Positions 42,815 through 56,500 of a stretch of DNA of 64,000 nucleotides are shown in pieces. A program made the position numbers and the translations under genes. This DNA is from Limnomonas spitsbergensis (Eukaryota; Chlorophyta; Chlorophyceae; Chlamydomonadales), in NCBI GenBank assembly GCA_037349105.1, contig JAYJMM010000028.1, positions 3,348,001 through 3,412,000 of the forward strand, written 5' to 3'. The notes beneath the pieces were generated by a model. The model searched no databases and was not told the origin of the DNA. It saw nothing but the letters and a program-made list of their open reading frames with translations. Positions within the stretch are counted from its first letter, which is position 1, and each line of letters begins with the position of its first letter.

Positions 42815-43300
42815 TGACGTTACACCTCTGGGCCCTGCTCAAACATGGCTCAGCCGCGTGGGCGCCTAACTAAAGAGTTGGGAGGAAAGATGGAAAGAAA
42901 CACAGAAGGGGGCAAGACAAAAGAAAGGGGAGGAAGTGGGAAATAAAGTGAAGGGACAAAACAAAAGGCTGGAAAACACAAAATACGAAGTTAGTTCCAA
43001 CCTCTAAAAATGTCTACGCCTCAACGATATTTACCACGTCGTCCACAAAGGCCAGGGCATCCCACCCAAGCCTGCCCCGTTACAACTCTAAAAAGTCTCT
43101 AGCACCTTTCGGAGGACCTGCCCATCCCCGCTTTCCAAGTTAATCCTGCACGCTGGGGCATTGAAAACAAGCATGCAGCGCGCCCTCCACATGGTCGCCG
43201 TCTCCCCTTGACCAACATCGCAAGCAGCACCGCCTGTCACGCTGCTGACCACTGCGCCGTCCTCTAGTGTCAGCAAACAATTTGTGGCAATGATCAGCAT
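42815..43300 (-). mobile_element. LINE C-terminal and 3' end fragment
   Basis: The minus strand encodes a zinc-knuckle-like block with HVEGALHACFQCPSVQ (about 43.20-43.15 kb). Then come GWAGPP-type sequence, a stop, a pyrimidine-rich 3' UTR and the family terminus (plus strand TGACGTTACACCTCTGGGCC at 42819). This copy shows the order of C-terminus, UTR and 3' end most clearly. Confidence 0.7.
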
Positions 43301-43511
43301 GGTATGAATAACATCATCACTGGCCTATACGAGTAACTTGCGCCTATGGACTAGACAGGGCTACAGAATGCGCATCATGCTATCAAAGCCCGCCTAGGAT
43401 CGAAGCGGATATATCATGAATGAACAGCCGGATATGCCTCATGCAACGGCCCCTAGGTAGGCTACCTGCCTTGTACCCAGAAGAGAAACAGTTTCCTCTG
43501 GAGGGGCTTCA

Positions 43512-43640
43512 AGTAAATGATATTACACCTCTGGGCCCTGCTCAAAAAGGCTCGGCCGCAAGGGCGCCCAACTGTCCCGTTGGAAGAGAAGAAAGTGAAG
43601 GTAAGAGGGAAAGAAGGAGATGAACAGGGGCTTCAAGTGG
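43512..43640 (-). mobile_element. LINE 3' tail fragment
   Basis: The plus strand reads TGATATTACACCTCTGGGCC, then AAAAAGGCTCGGCCGCAAGG, then a purine-rich tract. It is the closest match to the 160-bp insertion at 12774-12933. Confidence 0.6.
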
Positions 43641-43735
43641 TCTCGCATGGTGACATGGCGCCAAAGAAAGAAGGGCAAGGTGATCGTTTCGCGCAAGGCT
43701 GTGGGCGGATAATGCTGAGGCAGCACATCTAGGCC

Positions 43736-44059
43736 CTACCTGAGTTTAAGTAGGGGCCCTCGGCAGTAGCCCCGTGGGTACCACTCATGGCGTGTGTCCG
43801 TTGCATGAACAATCAGCCGGTCGGGCGGTCGGCTGCCTGTTCGGCGGGCCCAGCTGGTTATAGCATGATCTGTCAGCCATGCCTCCGATGAGAGGCAATG
43901 CATGGAAAATGCCGAGCCAACCAGTGAGTGGTCCAAGTTGGTATACGGGGCCAGCCAGCTCAAAACACCACGCTGCGTCGCAAAGCCGCTTGACAGCCTA
44001 GGGCTTGGGGCCACCACCCTGCACACCGCCGCCCTCTGTGCATCATAGCTCAATGACAT
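43736..44059 (-). CDS. Unknown ORF, weakly Ulp1-protease-like
   Basis: A 107-codon minus-strand frame contains LSSEAWLTDHAITSWARRTG, which faintly recalls the opening block of Ulp1/C48 cysteine peptidases, a domain often carried by transposons. No catalytic His/Asp/Cys blocks can be placed. It may be a transposon fragment or not a gene. Confidence 0.2.
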   Translation of the reverse strand: MSLSYDAQRAAVCRVVAPSPRLSSGFATQRGVLSWLAPYTNLDHSLVGSAFSMHCLSSEAWLTDHAITSWARRTGSRPPDRLIVHATDTRHEWYPRGYCRGPLLKLR

Positions 44060-44061
44060 GT

Positions 44062-44091
44062 GGTGAGCCTAATTACACGATTAGGCTCACC
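44062..44091. repeat. 12-bp perfect hairpin
   Basis: GGTGAGCCTAAT and ATTAGGCTCACC pair perfectly around TACACG. It lies between convergent genes. The loop side carries TGTAA on the minus strand. Confidence 0.6.
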
Positions 44092-44179
44092 GTTACACGG
44101 AAATGACTAGGGCTTGCTGGATGCCACCCTCACAACCTTAGTGGCTCATAGGCAGGTAGCGCAGCATAGGCCATTCCGT

Positions 44180-44184
44180 TTACA
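44180..44184 (-). terminator. TGTAA polyadenylation-signal candidate for XDH
   Basis: The minus-strand TGTAA closest to the XDH stop that was noticed lies about 326 nt downstream of it. Confidence 0.4.
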
Positions 44185-44509
44185 AGAGTTGTAATCCCGT
44201 CACGTAGAAAAAAACTCATCCCTGTAAAGCTTGACACAAAATCTACACAAAGCCAAACGCCACCTCATCGTGCCTGATCACTTGTTTCTGCATTCCAGCC
44301 TTCCATGACTGGGCCATGTGGATACAGGACATTGCAATATACACGGATCAAGACAAATCAGGTACAAGAAACTTCGGATCACGTCATCAAAAATACAGCT
44401 TCACAGCAACCGAACAACATGTTTGTAGACCAAATAAAATGCAGGGCCTAACGCAACAGATCAGAGCCTCAGGCCACCCACGACTCAGCACAGCGGCCTG
44501 CCTGTCCTC

Positions 44510-47500
44510 TCAGCAACTTATCTTTGCTTTGAAATCAGGGCCGACCTGCGCAACAGCAATCTTGTCCGCACATAGCATGCGCAGACGCTCTGGAGTTGCC
44601 GGCACATCTATTTGGAACCATTCATCGCCGAGCCCAGCGTCCTTGCGCGCCGCGTACACGGCCTCCTTGAGCGCGAAGAACACCGAGGCACCCAGATGAA
44701 ACGGCGGCTCACCCACAGCCTTGATACACATGGAGGGGAGGGAAAGGGAGAGGAGGGGTGTCAACACCTCAACGGAACACGAGCGTTGTACAGCAAACTA
44801 GCCTGACCTCAGAGGCACCAATGGAAATGGGGCTCCCCCCAATTACCCAGTCACAAATCACTAAGGGTAGGGAGGGCGTACTCCAACACCACAACACACC
44901 TGGCCAAAGACTGTGACAGGTTGCGGTACCGACACACGATTTGCAGGTAACTGCAGAATATTCTTCTTCCTACCCCACCAACAGAAGTCTTTAACATAAT
45001 TAGTTAAAAAAACCAACAGTACGGTTGTTGCACCATGCCTCAGGCTGGGCTGTGGCTAAAGTTAGGCTGAGCATCTAGAAAAATGCTCAACGGAAAGAAG
45101 CGTGACCCTTTATGTTATGCCAGGGGTGTGTTAAAATAATGCAAAATCCGAGCAAAGGCGGGTATAGAGTCCTGCGATGATCCTATCTAGATCCACACCG
45201 TGAATGCGAGTTGGGCGATATACTTTCGTGTACATCTGGGACTGTGACAGGAACTACCTTCCGGAGGTGGTATCCAAAATAATCCTGCCACGCTGGCTCG
45301 TTCAGGGTTTACGCAAACTCAAACTAGTTTGAACAAGTGCATTATTGTGTCATTCGTTTACGTGTTCATTATTTTGTAGCGGGTTGTGGTTATAGCGGGT
45401 TTGGGTTATGACGTCCGTTTAAGTGTGGACAGGAAGAGAGAAACAGTTTTTTCTGCAACATATGAACACGCTCCATTCTTCCGAGGCTGAAACCCATTAC
45501 GAAAGCCTTCACGCTCATGCTTTGCAGTCACCAGCAATGCCACCATGCGTCACATCGCCTAATCTCTCAGGGCGTTTCGAGGAGGAGGAGCAAGTGGGCA
45601 AACCTGCTCGCAGATAGAAGCTTCATGGTATCGTTTCCATGGAGAAGAACAAGAACGTCTGGCTGGAAGGCACAAATAAATCGTTTTCACACATTGCGCA
45701 AAAATAGTATCGCATCCCTGTCCACACTAAAACGGACATTCTAACCCAAACCCGACATTCGCCAATGGGTCGGCCAAACATGTGGGAAAGATTCGAACTG
45801 GAAATGAGGTGCATCAGTCATAGCAGCAGGAACGGGAGAAGAGGAGCAATCCAAACCACAAGGGCAACCCTCAAACCCCAGAGAGCTCCACCCCAGTCCT
45901 CCAGTACCTCCCAGGGCGTCCGCTAGTACACGGTTCAAGAGGTGTTGCATTCCCTCCTTTTCATTTACCGATGACTTAGGTGGAGGGCTGAAGATAAAGG
46001 GTGAAGCAAACCTTGAACCCTCACGACCTCTGCAACGACTTAATCTTGTTTCGCTCTTCCGGTTAGTTGCAACGCATCTGTTTTTCTGTAGTACTTTTCT
46101 GGTCTCCCCCGGCTCGCTCTGCCTAGCCTTTCCGAAGAAGGCTTTGGGTGGTTTGTAACTTTGTAGCAATAAATTGTGCACTCTAAATAGGTGCTCCCCT
46201 GCCCTGCATGGTTTGTGGCTGAAGCGTCCTAAAACACACAACACTAGGCGCCCTTCTGCTCGTGGCTGGGATGCCCCACTGCCCTCGCCATGATGAGTAC
46301 CCTCGTCCCGTCCAAAAGGTTTCACAACACCTAGGCCTTGACACATCACCCCTGCTGCCCTCATCTTGGACAAGTTCATATCTTGGTATTCACGGATTTA
46401 GGGATACAGGAAGTTATTTATAATATTTTACAAGTATTTCCCCCTCCTCCTGATAGCCTGCCACCCTTGCCTTAGAGGAGTGCACTGCGCGGGTGTTGGG
46501 TGCATCAGAAAGGAGCGTGACCCTGAAGTCGATGGGAATGTCGTTGACACTGGGGATCTACAGTCAGGAGCAGGAGCAAGGTTCAGGGTTCAGGGTTCGG
46601 GGTTTAGGAGCAAAGGAGGGGGGCGCACAATTCCTATTTTACCGTTGTCCCAGACTATGGTTAAGTGTTTACACATGCAACCCTCATAAGCTCAGCAGGC
46701 ATCGCGAGGGAATCAACCAGGCGTGAGCACCAGTTATTTTCGGGCTTTGACATTTCTTTGTTTGGTACCCAGTACCGAATACGAATTACTGATGGGCAGG
46801 GCTCATTGGTGTGGAGATGACCTGAGCATGGCTGCTTGCTTTGAGTGAGCTGGTCCTCGCACACAAACTGGGTAGATCTAGCACCCTCCACCCGCCCAGG
46901 GGTACAGAAAAATAGTCACCAATCAATAGGAACAGGCGCATGCCGGCAATCAAACAAAGTATTTCGTACAAATGTGAAAAAGCCCGATATGACTTTTTGC
47001 CTACCCAAGTGCATCTGGACCTGATCGGCTGCATGCGGACTGGTTGGTGTCCCCTATTTCCTCTGCTGTTATATTCAAACTACTCAAACAAAAACTGGTT
47101 TCGTCGCAGCAGGGCATGCACATCCACGCGTAAGTTGGGTCAAGGTGATTCCAGCACATCTAGATCCAGAATTCAGCTAGGACATAGAAATGTTGTGTAC
47201 CTAGTAAAGCGAACGTATTTTCTACCAGTGCTGCGCTATGACACTGTTTGAGGGACTCAAGCAGCTAGCTCACAACCGTACATTGTTGAAACCTGTTCAC
47301 CATGGCCCCGCGCAACATGAATCACATTCTTGTTTAAGCAATAAGAGGAATGCCCTCATGACCGCCTCGTGCATGAAAGAAAGAAAGCTAACTTTACCCT
47401 GCATGGTCATATGAGGCGTCAGGAAACATCATGCAGCGTTAATCAACATGGGACCTTGCTCCTTGTACGTGCCTAGGTTAGGGTTCAGTGTTAAGAGGTT

Positions 47501-50500
47501 AGGTGTTGAACCTTACCTTGTAGGTGCCAGGTCCACGTGTGAAGAGCTGGCCTGGTCGGATCCAAGGGTGCTGTTTATCCCCCCACTGCAGCTCCTCAAT
47601 GCAGGTCCAGCCCAGGCCCTGCACAAAGCCACCCTCAATCTGCAGCATCAGAGGGGCAGTGGGGGCAGCGTCAGGGGAAGCAGCAGTAGTAGAGGAAACT
47701 ACAGCAACAGCAGTAACAGCAGAATGAACCAGATCAGCAGCAGTAGCAAGGGCAGGAGAAGCAGCAGTACAAACATTGTAACAGCAGCAGCAGCAAAGAG
47801 GGGCAGAGGCAGCAAAAGGATTCCATGCGCAAGGATCCCATGCATACAATTCTGCACATCACGGCTCCACACACATTCATCCCACACAAGGGTTCTACAC
47901 ACAAGCCAGTCATATATTCAATATCTTTGGCCTTTGGGCATCCCTCGAGGGCGCGAGGGCGCGAGGGACCTCTGCCTGTGTCATGTTCATCTAGGGTTGA
48001 GGGGTGAAGGTTTAGAGACTTGCCTGTCCGATGTCAATCGCCGGATTGATTGGGTTGCCCACGTCCATCACAATGTCTGTGCGCAGGAGCTGGAAGTCGC
48101 CCGTCAGTACGTCCAACTCAACCTCCGAGACTGAGGCTCCATAGGTGTAGTAGTTGAAGGGGCGGTTGCCGCCACCGCCCGTCACATCCGGCGTGAGGTA
48201 GAAGCCGTGTGCAGACAGATCCACGCGCGCCATGTAGGCGGCATTGACCGCGTCCTTCCAGGCGGCACCGTCAGCGCGGAACGGCTGCAGGCGCTTGCAT
48301 AGCTGCGGGGGAGCGGAGTGTGGGTGAGGGAGAAGCGGGGGGGGGTGACGGATGAGTGAGTCCTGGGGAGGTGGGAGGAAGGGAGGGGCTCCAGGCACAT
48401 GTTCAGCTGGGTTTACCGTTCATGTGCACACTTTTCCTGAAACCAGATCCCCTCCAAACCCTTAACTAGTCAGTTCCCTCCCAGCTCCACCTGGCTGCAT
48501 GCGTCGATGATAGCGGCCCCGTACATGTCCGCTGACGCTGACGCCGCGGTGGGCGATGCGTTCGGCACCTTATCAGTGGAGGTCTCGGAGATGAATACTT
48601 TGGCCAAGGGGATCCCCAGGGCCTGGGCAGCCACCTAATGAAAAGGCATCACATTTGTTGTTTCAATTTCCACTTTTTACAACCCAGAGGACGGCCACCT
48701 CATGGCAGCACAGGAAAAAGGACCAGAAGCAACAGCAGCAGGTAGAGAGAGGACCCGCTCAGCCGGGGGATACTCAGCGCTTGGAAAAAGGACCAGAAGC
48801 AACAGCCACCACACAGGAAAGGAGGGGGTGAAACAGTAACCACGAAGGGAAGCATGGGATACCGAGGGGAGCAACTTGGCCCTCCTGGGACGAGCAGGTT
48901 GATGAAACAATATAGCTTGGGGCCGAGCCACAGATTTCATCCCCTATTTAGTCCCAAGCCGCCAAGGGGTAGGCGCCTTCCATGAACCATCTTGGTGTCA
49001 GCCCCCCCCCCCACACACACCTGCTACTTGGGCATCCCTCCCCCCTTCTTCCCTCGCACCATGGACATCTTGGTGTGCAGGCCCTGTCCCATCTCCACGC
49101 CCCCATGTGTGACGAGTACCGTTCCATCCAGATAGATGTGCACCAGCGCACCGGCCTACACACAACAGCAGCAAGGGGAGGGAGACACAATGTGAGGGTT
49201 GGGCAGTGCGAGGGTTGGGCGATGAGAGGGTTTGGCAACGAGAGGGGGGCAAATACCTCCCGCCACCCACCCACCCATCCTATCCTCCTGCCCCCCCTAC
49301 GCGCCCCACCATCTTCCCTCTATCTCCTACCACCTGCCCTCTCTCCCACCTAATTTCCCCACCCCTGTTCCTCTATCTCACCTGGTTCATAAACAGCGCG
49401 GTGAAGCTGATTCCGAACTTGGTGGGGACTACAGTGAGACCTCGCTTGCGCCAGCGGTTCCCAGCATTAAACTTCTGAGCCACCTCCAACCTGCAAACAG
49501 CACAGCACAGGTCAAAGCAGTCAAACATATAATATTAAAGAAGGCCCCAAGCACGTTATTGGGGGGTCCCGTCTTTTTATGATGCTCCAGCTGCCAAGTT
49601 CAGTTCCAGTTCAGCCACTCGTTACATCAAACAACCTTCAACCCTAGCCTACGCCTGTGGTGGGCAGGTGGTCCCGCTGCTTCGTTCACCAGCTGGAGGC
49701 CAAGCATGCATGCACCTACTGTAGGCAACACGAGATTAGGTCCCAAGCAGTCGAGTGGCGGCCACTTAGAGGCCTACCAAAGAAAGAGAGACAGAAAACA
49801 TCCCCCCAGGGTTCAGGAAACAGCTCAACACGCGTTTTAAGCCAAAAGCATGCGCCCTCCAGTATGCATACCTCTGGGCCAAAGCCAGCCGCATCCGGGA
49901 CCTGGTGTGGAAAGAAAGAAAAGTACGCGCCCCTAGGGTCTAGGGTTTAGTGAACAGAGCAGCTCGGGGCTTAAGTGACATCCTGCACACCCTACCTGGC
50001 CTGGAAATCAGAGCTCTTCGTGACATCCTGCCAGCACTGCTTGATCCTGCAGTCGGTCATGATCTGCCCGTAGTGGGTGACGTAGCCCTCCTGCTGCATG
50101 TTGGCAGCGCGCACCTCATGGACCGGGCGACCTACCGTGCGTGCCATCTGCTCCATCCACATCTCAGCGAACATGAGGCCCTGGAAGGTTAAAGGAATTT
50201 GGGACAAAAAGCGCAAGTCAATGGGAGCAGAGTGAGAATGTTCCTGTGGGTAGATTGAGCATTGTTTCAGCATTTAAGCAAGGCAACCTGTGTGTGCTAG
50301 CTGCTCCATACACATCTCAGCGAGAGCATGAGGGTGACAGGGAGAGTGGGGGAGGACAACAAGTCAGCGGGAGGAAAAACATACTTGACATACGAGCCTG
50401 TTGTTTGAGCGTCAAAACCAGATCCCCGATGAGCCTTTTCCACCAGGACCATGCAGTGCCATTGGGACGGAACACAGCCAATTTAAATCAGCTCGGAAAA

Positions 50501-53500
50501 GTGCACACTCCGTTTTGAGTGAGGAATGGTGCTCTCCAATGCACTGGTTAGTAGTCCTCTAAGCCTAGCCAAACTTATTATAAGAAGTCAGCTCTACAAA
50601 GGCCAGTGCCCTTGTTCACACTTAATCACAGCCATGGCTCCTAGAGAAGTCTACAGTTTGTAATCAGGATCACTGGTAACGGCGTCAACGCATACCAACA
50701 AATACGCCACATTGGGGCGAGAAAACGCTTCAAAGCCGCACTGTTTCGTTGTCCCCATGGTAACGACTCGGGAGCAGCTCTGGCCCCAAGCTGCGTTGTT
50801 TCCACAACCGTAACACCCCATAAGGGCGTAGCTTTCAGTCTTTCTTGAACATTATAGACATACAGCACTTCAGTCGCGGGGCATGGCGGGAGGAGGGTTG
50901 TATCTTTGGTTGCTCTCGTCATGATGATGGCTTGTATCGCGCCCCCGCAGAGACGCCACCTTTCTTCTTTCATTCTTTATCTTCAAGGGGGGTGGTTTTG
51001 GGGTACAAACTTTTGATTCTTTTATGCTGCCCTCGGGCAAAATCAATTGTTTAACGCTGCCCTCAGGGCAGCTTTAATTTTTGAATCGGTTCCTTCGATG
51101 TCGAATTTTGCTTAATTTCAATACTCAAGCCTCATGGCAGCCATGCAATACAAATTAATCACCGCTTGAACATCCATTTACATTTATGAATGAACACAGT
51201 TATTTTGGACTTTCCAAGAGCATTTAGAACCTTAAGCCTGATACAGGTTAGGCATACGACTCTCCCACCTGATGTCTAGGGTTTAGGGTTAAGGGTTTGA
51301 CACTTAGGTACCGAAGCTATGATGATCAACCTTTGCCCTGAAAAGAGCAGCAGCCCCCAAAGATACACTCGATACACAATGGAATGGCCCATGCGGGGCT
51401 CGATACACAATGGAATGGCCCATGCAGGGCTCGATACATAATGGAATGGCCCATGCGGGGCTCGATACACAATGGAATGGCCCATGCGGGGCTCGATACA
51501 CAATGGAATGGCCCATGCGGGGCTCGATACACAATGGAATGGCCCATGCGGGGCTCGATACACAATGGAATGGCCCATGCGGGGCTCGATACACAATGGA
51601 ATGGCCCATGCGGGGCTCGATACACAATGGAATGGCCCAAACGGGGTTTAATAAACAATGGAATGGCCCAAACGGGATTTAATAAACAATGGAATGGCCC
51701 AAACGGGGTTTAATAAACAATGGAATGGCCCAAACGGGGTTTAATAAACAATGGAATGGCCCAAACGGGGTTTAATAAACAATGGAATGGCCCAAACGGG
51801 GTTTAATAAACAATGGAATGGCCCAAACGGGGTTTAATAAACAATGGAATGGCCCAAACGGGGTTTAATAAACAATGGAATGGCCCATGCGGGGCTCAAC
51901 AAACATTTTATTTTGTTAGTTGAGAGCGGGAAGTCGATTTCAATCTACAGGCTGTTCCTCTTGCCTGTGGGCCGCCGAATCCGCGGAAGGCTGTGTTGGA
52001 GGCCTGATTGGTGCGGCACATGTGGCCTTCCATCCGGACGTTGGGGATGGCATAGCACCCATCACTGCAGGCAGGCAGGGTCCAGGTTTTCAGGGTTTCA
52101 CGACCAGGGCTTTGAAGGCCGGGGCTCAGCATGTAATCAGGAAGACATACACAAGGGTTCATCATCCAGTTTCCCACCTTCCACCTGTGCAAGCTCTTAC
52201 CCTAGGGATTTCAGGCTAGGGTCTAGTACTCTAGTGTCAAGGGTTTGCATTCTAGGGTTTAGTGTCAAGGGGTTCAGGCTAGGGTTTAGTGTCAAGGGTT
52301 TCAGTCTAGGGTCTGATATCAAGGTTTTCAGGTTAATGTTCAGTGTCAAGGGTTTCAGGCTAGAGTTTAGTGTCAAGGTTTTCAGGTTAGTGTTTAATGT
52401 CAAGGTTTTCAAGCTAGGGTAAACTGTCAAAGGTTCCAGGCTAGGGTTTAGTGTCAAAATGTTCCAGGCTAGGGTTTATGGTCAAGGGTTTCATGCTAGG
52501 GTTTAGTGTCAAGGGTTTCAAGCTAGGGTTAACTGTCAAAGGTTCCAGGCTAGGGTTTAGTGTCAAAATGTTCCAGGCTAGGGTTTATGGTCAAGGGTTT
52601 CATGCTAGGGTTTAGTGTCAAGGGTTTCAAGCTAGGGTTAACTGTCAAAGGTTCCAGGCTAGGGTTTAGTGTCAAAAGGTTTCAGGTTAATGTCCAGTGT
52701 CTAAAGGTTTCAGGTTAATGTTCAGTGTCAAGGGTTTCAGGCTAGGGTTCAGTGTCGAGGGTTTCAGGTTAGGGTTTAGTGTCAAGGGTTTCAAGCTAGG
52801 GTTAACTGTCACGGGTTTCAGGCCAGGGTTCAGTGTCAAGGGTTTCAGGCCTAATCGTCAATCAATCCCACCCCTCACCTGTGCAACAGTGCGCGATCAA
52901 TGATGGCGTGAGATAAGTCCCAGCTGTTTCCGGCATTGCCATATAGGTGCAGGTCCAGCGCCCGCACCTCCCCGGCCGAGGTGAAACCAACTTTGTAGCG
53001 GGCAAGGAAGGCGTGGCGCTGACCTGGCATGTGGGAAAGAGTGATATTTGTGAAGAAAACAAATGAAAGAAAAGAAAGAAAAAAAACGAGATACATGAGG
53101 CACAAACAGGGCAGGGCAGGGCTGGCCACGAATGGGCCTCCAGCTAGGGAGGCCCTACGCAGCACGACTGGCTGTGCATGGGCATCCAGCTGGGATACTC
53201 AGAGTGTAGCTGAGACGTAACTGAAAATAAAGTAGCATTAGACAAATCAACTCTGCTCACACACAATTACCTGTCATCGAGGTCAGATGACAGTTGAGTG
53301 GTCAGGTGACAGGGGAACAGCCAGATGGCATGTGAGTGGTCAGGTGATAAATAGTGGTATGGTGACAGGTGAGCAGCCCGTTTTGGTGATCCTCTGCTAG
53401 GTGAGGGGACACGTAGTGGAGGACATTTTTGGGTCCCTCCACTATGGGGAGGAGCAGGTGACAGGTGAGTGGTCATGTGCCAAATAGTGGGATGGCGACA

Positions 53501-56500
53501 GGTGAGCAGCCAGTAACAGGTGAGTGGTCAAGTGTCAGGAGTCACCTGTCATCTGCATATCCTCATCTCGGTCCAACATGATGCGCACAGGCCGCTGGGT
53601 GTGGTAAGCCGCCACGGCAATGGCGGTGTGCAGAAAGATTCCACGTGTCTCTTTGCCACCGAAGCCCCCGCCCAGGCGCTTGGTCTTGGAGACAATCTTG
53701 TTCGCAGGGACGCCCAGTACGGTGCCCACGTACTTCTGGTGCTTGGCGACGGCCTACGTGAGTGAGGTTTGGTATGAAGGTTGAGGGTTTAGGGTCAAGG
53801 GTTTAGCCCAAGCCAATACCTCGACATCTTTCTGGCGCTTTGCAACAGCCTGGGTTTTTAGAGTGTCGGGTTTAGGGTTAACGATGTAGGGCTTTTAGAG
53901 CTTAACTTGGTGTGAAAACAGGAGGCAGGAGGAGGGGGGCAGAGCTGTATGGAAATTGTGTTGCTCTTCTGTAATGCAACTGAGTGAGCATTCCATGGGC
54001 AACAACGAGAGGCAGCAAGGGGCCACTTTATTTCTTTGCTTGTGGCTCAAGATTATGAGTTGTAATTAATGCAGCAAAGCTGAGGTCCAGCCGTCCGGTA
54101 AGGAAACAAACACGGTCCATTGGGATTGTGATCGTGTTGGCGTCTGCGAAGGAGGGGCAGCAAGGGGCGAAAATAGTGTTTACAGGAAAGAAAGGGCGCA
54201 CCGAGGACCGTTTGGCGATGTACCGTATAATACAAGACGCGTTTAGTGAGGCAGGAAAGGCAGTCAGATTTCGGTGATTCAAAACATGCAGAAGCACAAG
54301 CGTAGACTCACATGGTTTGTGTATGCTTCCAATGTTCCTGCATGCTTCCAATAGGTCATGCATATTGCTTCAGCACTTCCATGGATATTGGGTTGGGGAT
54401 TGTTTGAAGACTCATTTGTTTCAACGCTTCCATGGATATTGGGTTGGGGATTGTTGGAAGACTCATTTGTTTCAACGCTTCCATGGATATTGGGTTGGGG
54501 ATTGTTGGAAGACTCATTTGTTTCAACGCTTCCATGATTTGAAAATTTCACGACATGACTTGTGGTGTCTGGTTGCTGAGCTTGATATCAGCCAACTCCT
54601 TGCCAGTACTCCTCTTCTACTTGGAGGGCAGACCCCAAGCTGCATTTTTTCCTTGACCCCAGCAAGGCACAGCTTCCATTCTTTCTTTGCAGCTGTGAGC
54701 AGCCGGAGATCTCAGGGACACAGTCAATCCTCACCCACACCAGCCAGATCTGGGGACCTCCCTCCCCCGAAGCTCACTAATCAAGGGACATCCTCAGTCA
54801 TATATAAAAACCCACCACTTGGGTTCTTCTACAATATGACCAGTTCCATATCCCCCAGGGATTATTTTTTCATGCCTCAGTTGCATGTCACCTAACTCCC
54901 GGCCCCTGGTCGGAGGCCCCATTATTGCCCATGCTGCCAGTAATTACTGCCTTGCCCATTCTGCCCATGATTGCCCAGGCTGCCTTAACCACCTGTCGTA
55001 GACCGGACTAGGTGTGGTCCTCAATATATAATATCTCAATTGGGCCTTTGGCAGCCGATGGGGGGCCCGCATAGGGTGGTCTCAAACACACAAAAATACC
55101 CACATTTGACAGTCGCTCCAGGCACACGGTAGACATGTCAAATTCTTCGGCACAAATAGGCAACTTCCTCAACCCACGTCTCAACATGTATGCATTTATC
55201 TATTTTTCACGCACCTGTGTTGATGATATGATCACATATTCGTCGTTCTCATGGGGGATGACGCAGGCTGCCTGAGTCTCCAGGTAGAAGTGCTCCTGAC
55301 CCCCAACCTGGACAGAAGCAGCAGAATCGAGGTCAGGGTCAGCATGATGACCAGGAGTGTGGTGCGGAGAAGCGGCAGTCTACCTCCAGGTAGGGTTCAC
55401 CACACTGAATGTGTGGAGATGCATACCCATCATTCAGCTGGCTCGCCCCTCCGCCCCAAAAACCAGTCCATTGGGATGGGGCCCACCCCAGGGCTGGGTG
55501 AGCTCAATGGACCCTGGCCACATATCCCTGCGACCCATGCCTGCACTGATGCTTTAAACCTCATGCTCCTGCGGGGAGTAGCTTTCTTCCTTTCTCTTCC
55601 CGAAGTGGGTGATCCCCCCCGGGGGTGGATGAGCTCGATGAAGCAGGGTCATCCGTCAGCACATTCAAATTGCCTTCCATCATAATGAACGTTGTATAGG
55701 GGTGAGGGATGCATTATAATACAAATTCTTGCTACCAGCATGTTCACACCAGCCTCAGTCGAAAATCTTGAGTTTTGTCCATTTAGGGAAGCATTCAATT
55801 CACATTCAATGCATACCCGGGGGAAGGTAATTCAAATCAGCGGTACTTCCAGTCCCACTGGGGTTTGCCAATCTGGCTCAACATGTGCCGCATCGCGCCG
55901 TATCCTGCCGTATCCTCCCCGGGTGCAAATACCTCTGGTGCGAATTGCCCCTCCAGTCCCAGCCCCCTCCTCCACCTTGAATGTCCCCACAATCACATTT
56001 ATTACATACCATGTTCACAATGAACAAAGCTGGTGGTACACGACATCAATATCGTTGCAACTGAAGGATAGGGTTAAGGGTTTTAGGGTTGAGAGTTTAG
56101 GGTTGGCTGGGTGAAAGCTCTTCCACCAGCCCCCGCGTTCACCTTGTAAGTCCCCTCGATGACATGGTCGCACTCCCCGCTGGCCAAGCAGGCGTCCACG
56201 TCCCCGCGGACCATCGTGTGCTCGTAGGCATCAAAGTATTGACCTGCCTCGATTGCCTTGAGTGGGGCAACAACAGGGTAAGGCTCAGGTGGGTTCAGGA
56301 GGGCATACGGGTTCAGGTGGGTTCAGGAGGGCATACCTCCTCCATTTTCCCACTGAGCTCATGACAGTGCCTGAGTCACTCAAATGAATAATGACAAAGA
56401 CAATTTCCCCTGTTTTCCAGGCAATAACTTCCTCTTTCAACCCTCTACTACGTATGTAGTATATGCAGAAAAGTACCTTATAGCAGACCGACTCCGTCCT

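Noticed and set aside
51304..51713. ORFs of about 110 codons on both strands with repeated peptides
   Set aside because: The 31-bp repeat is not a multiple of three and lacks stops, so several frames are open by chance. It lies in an XDH intron.
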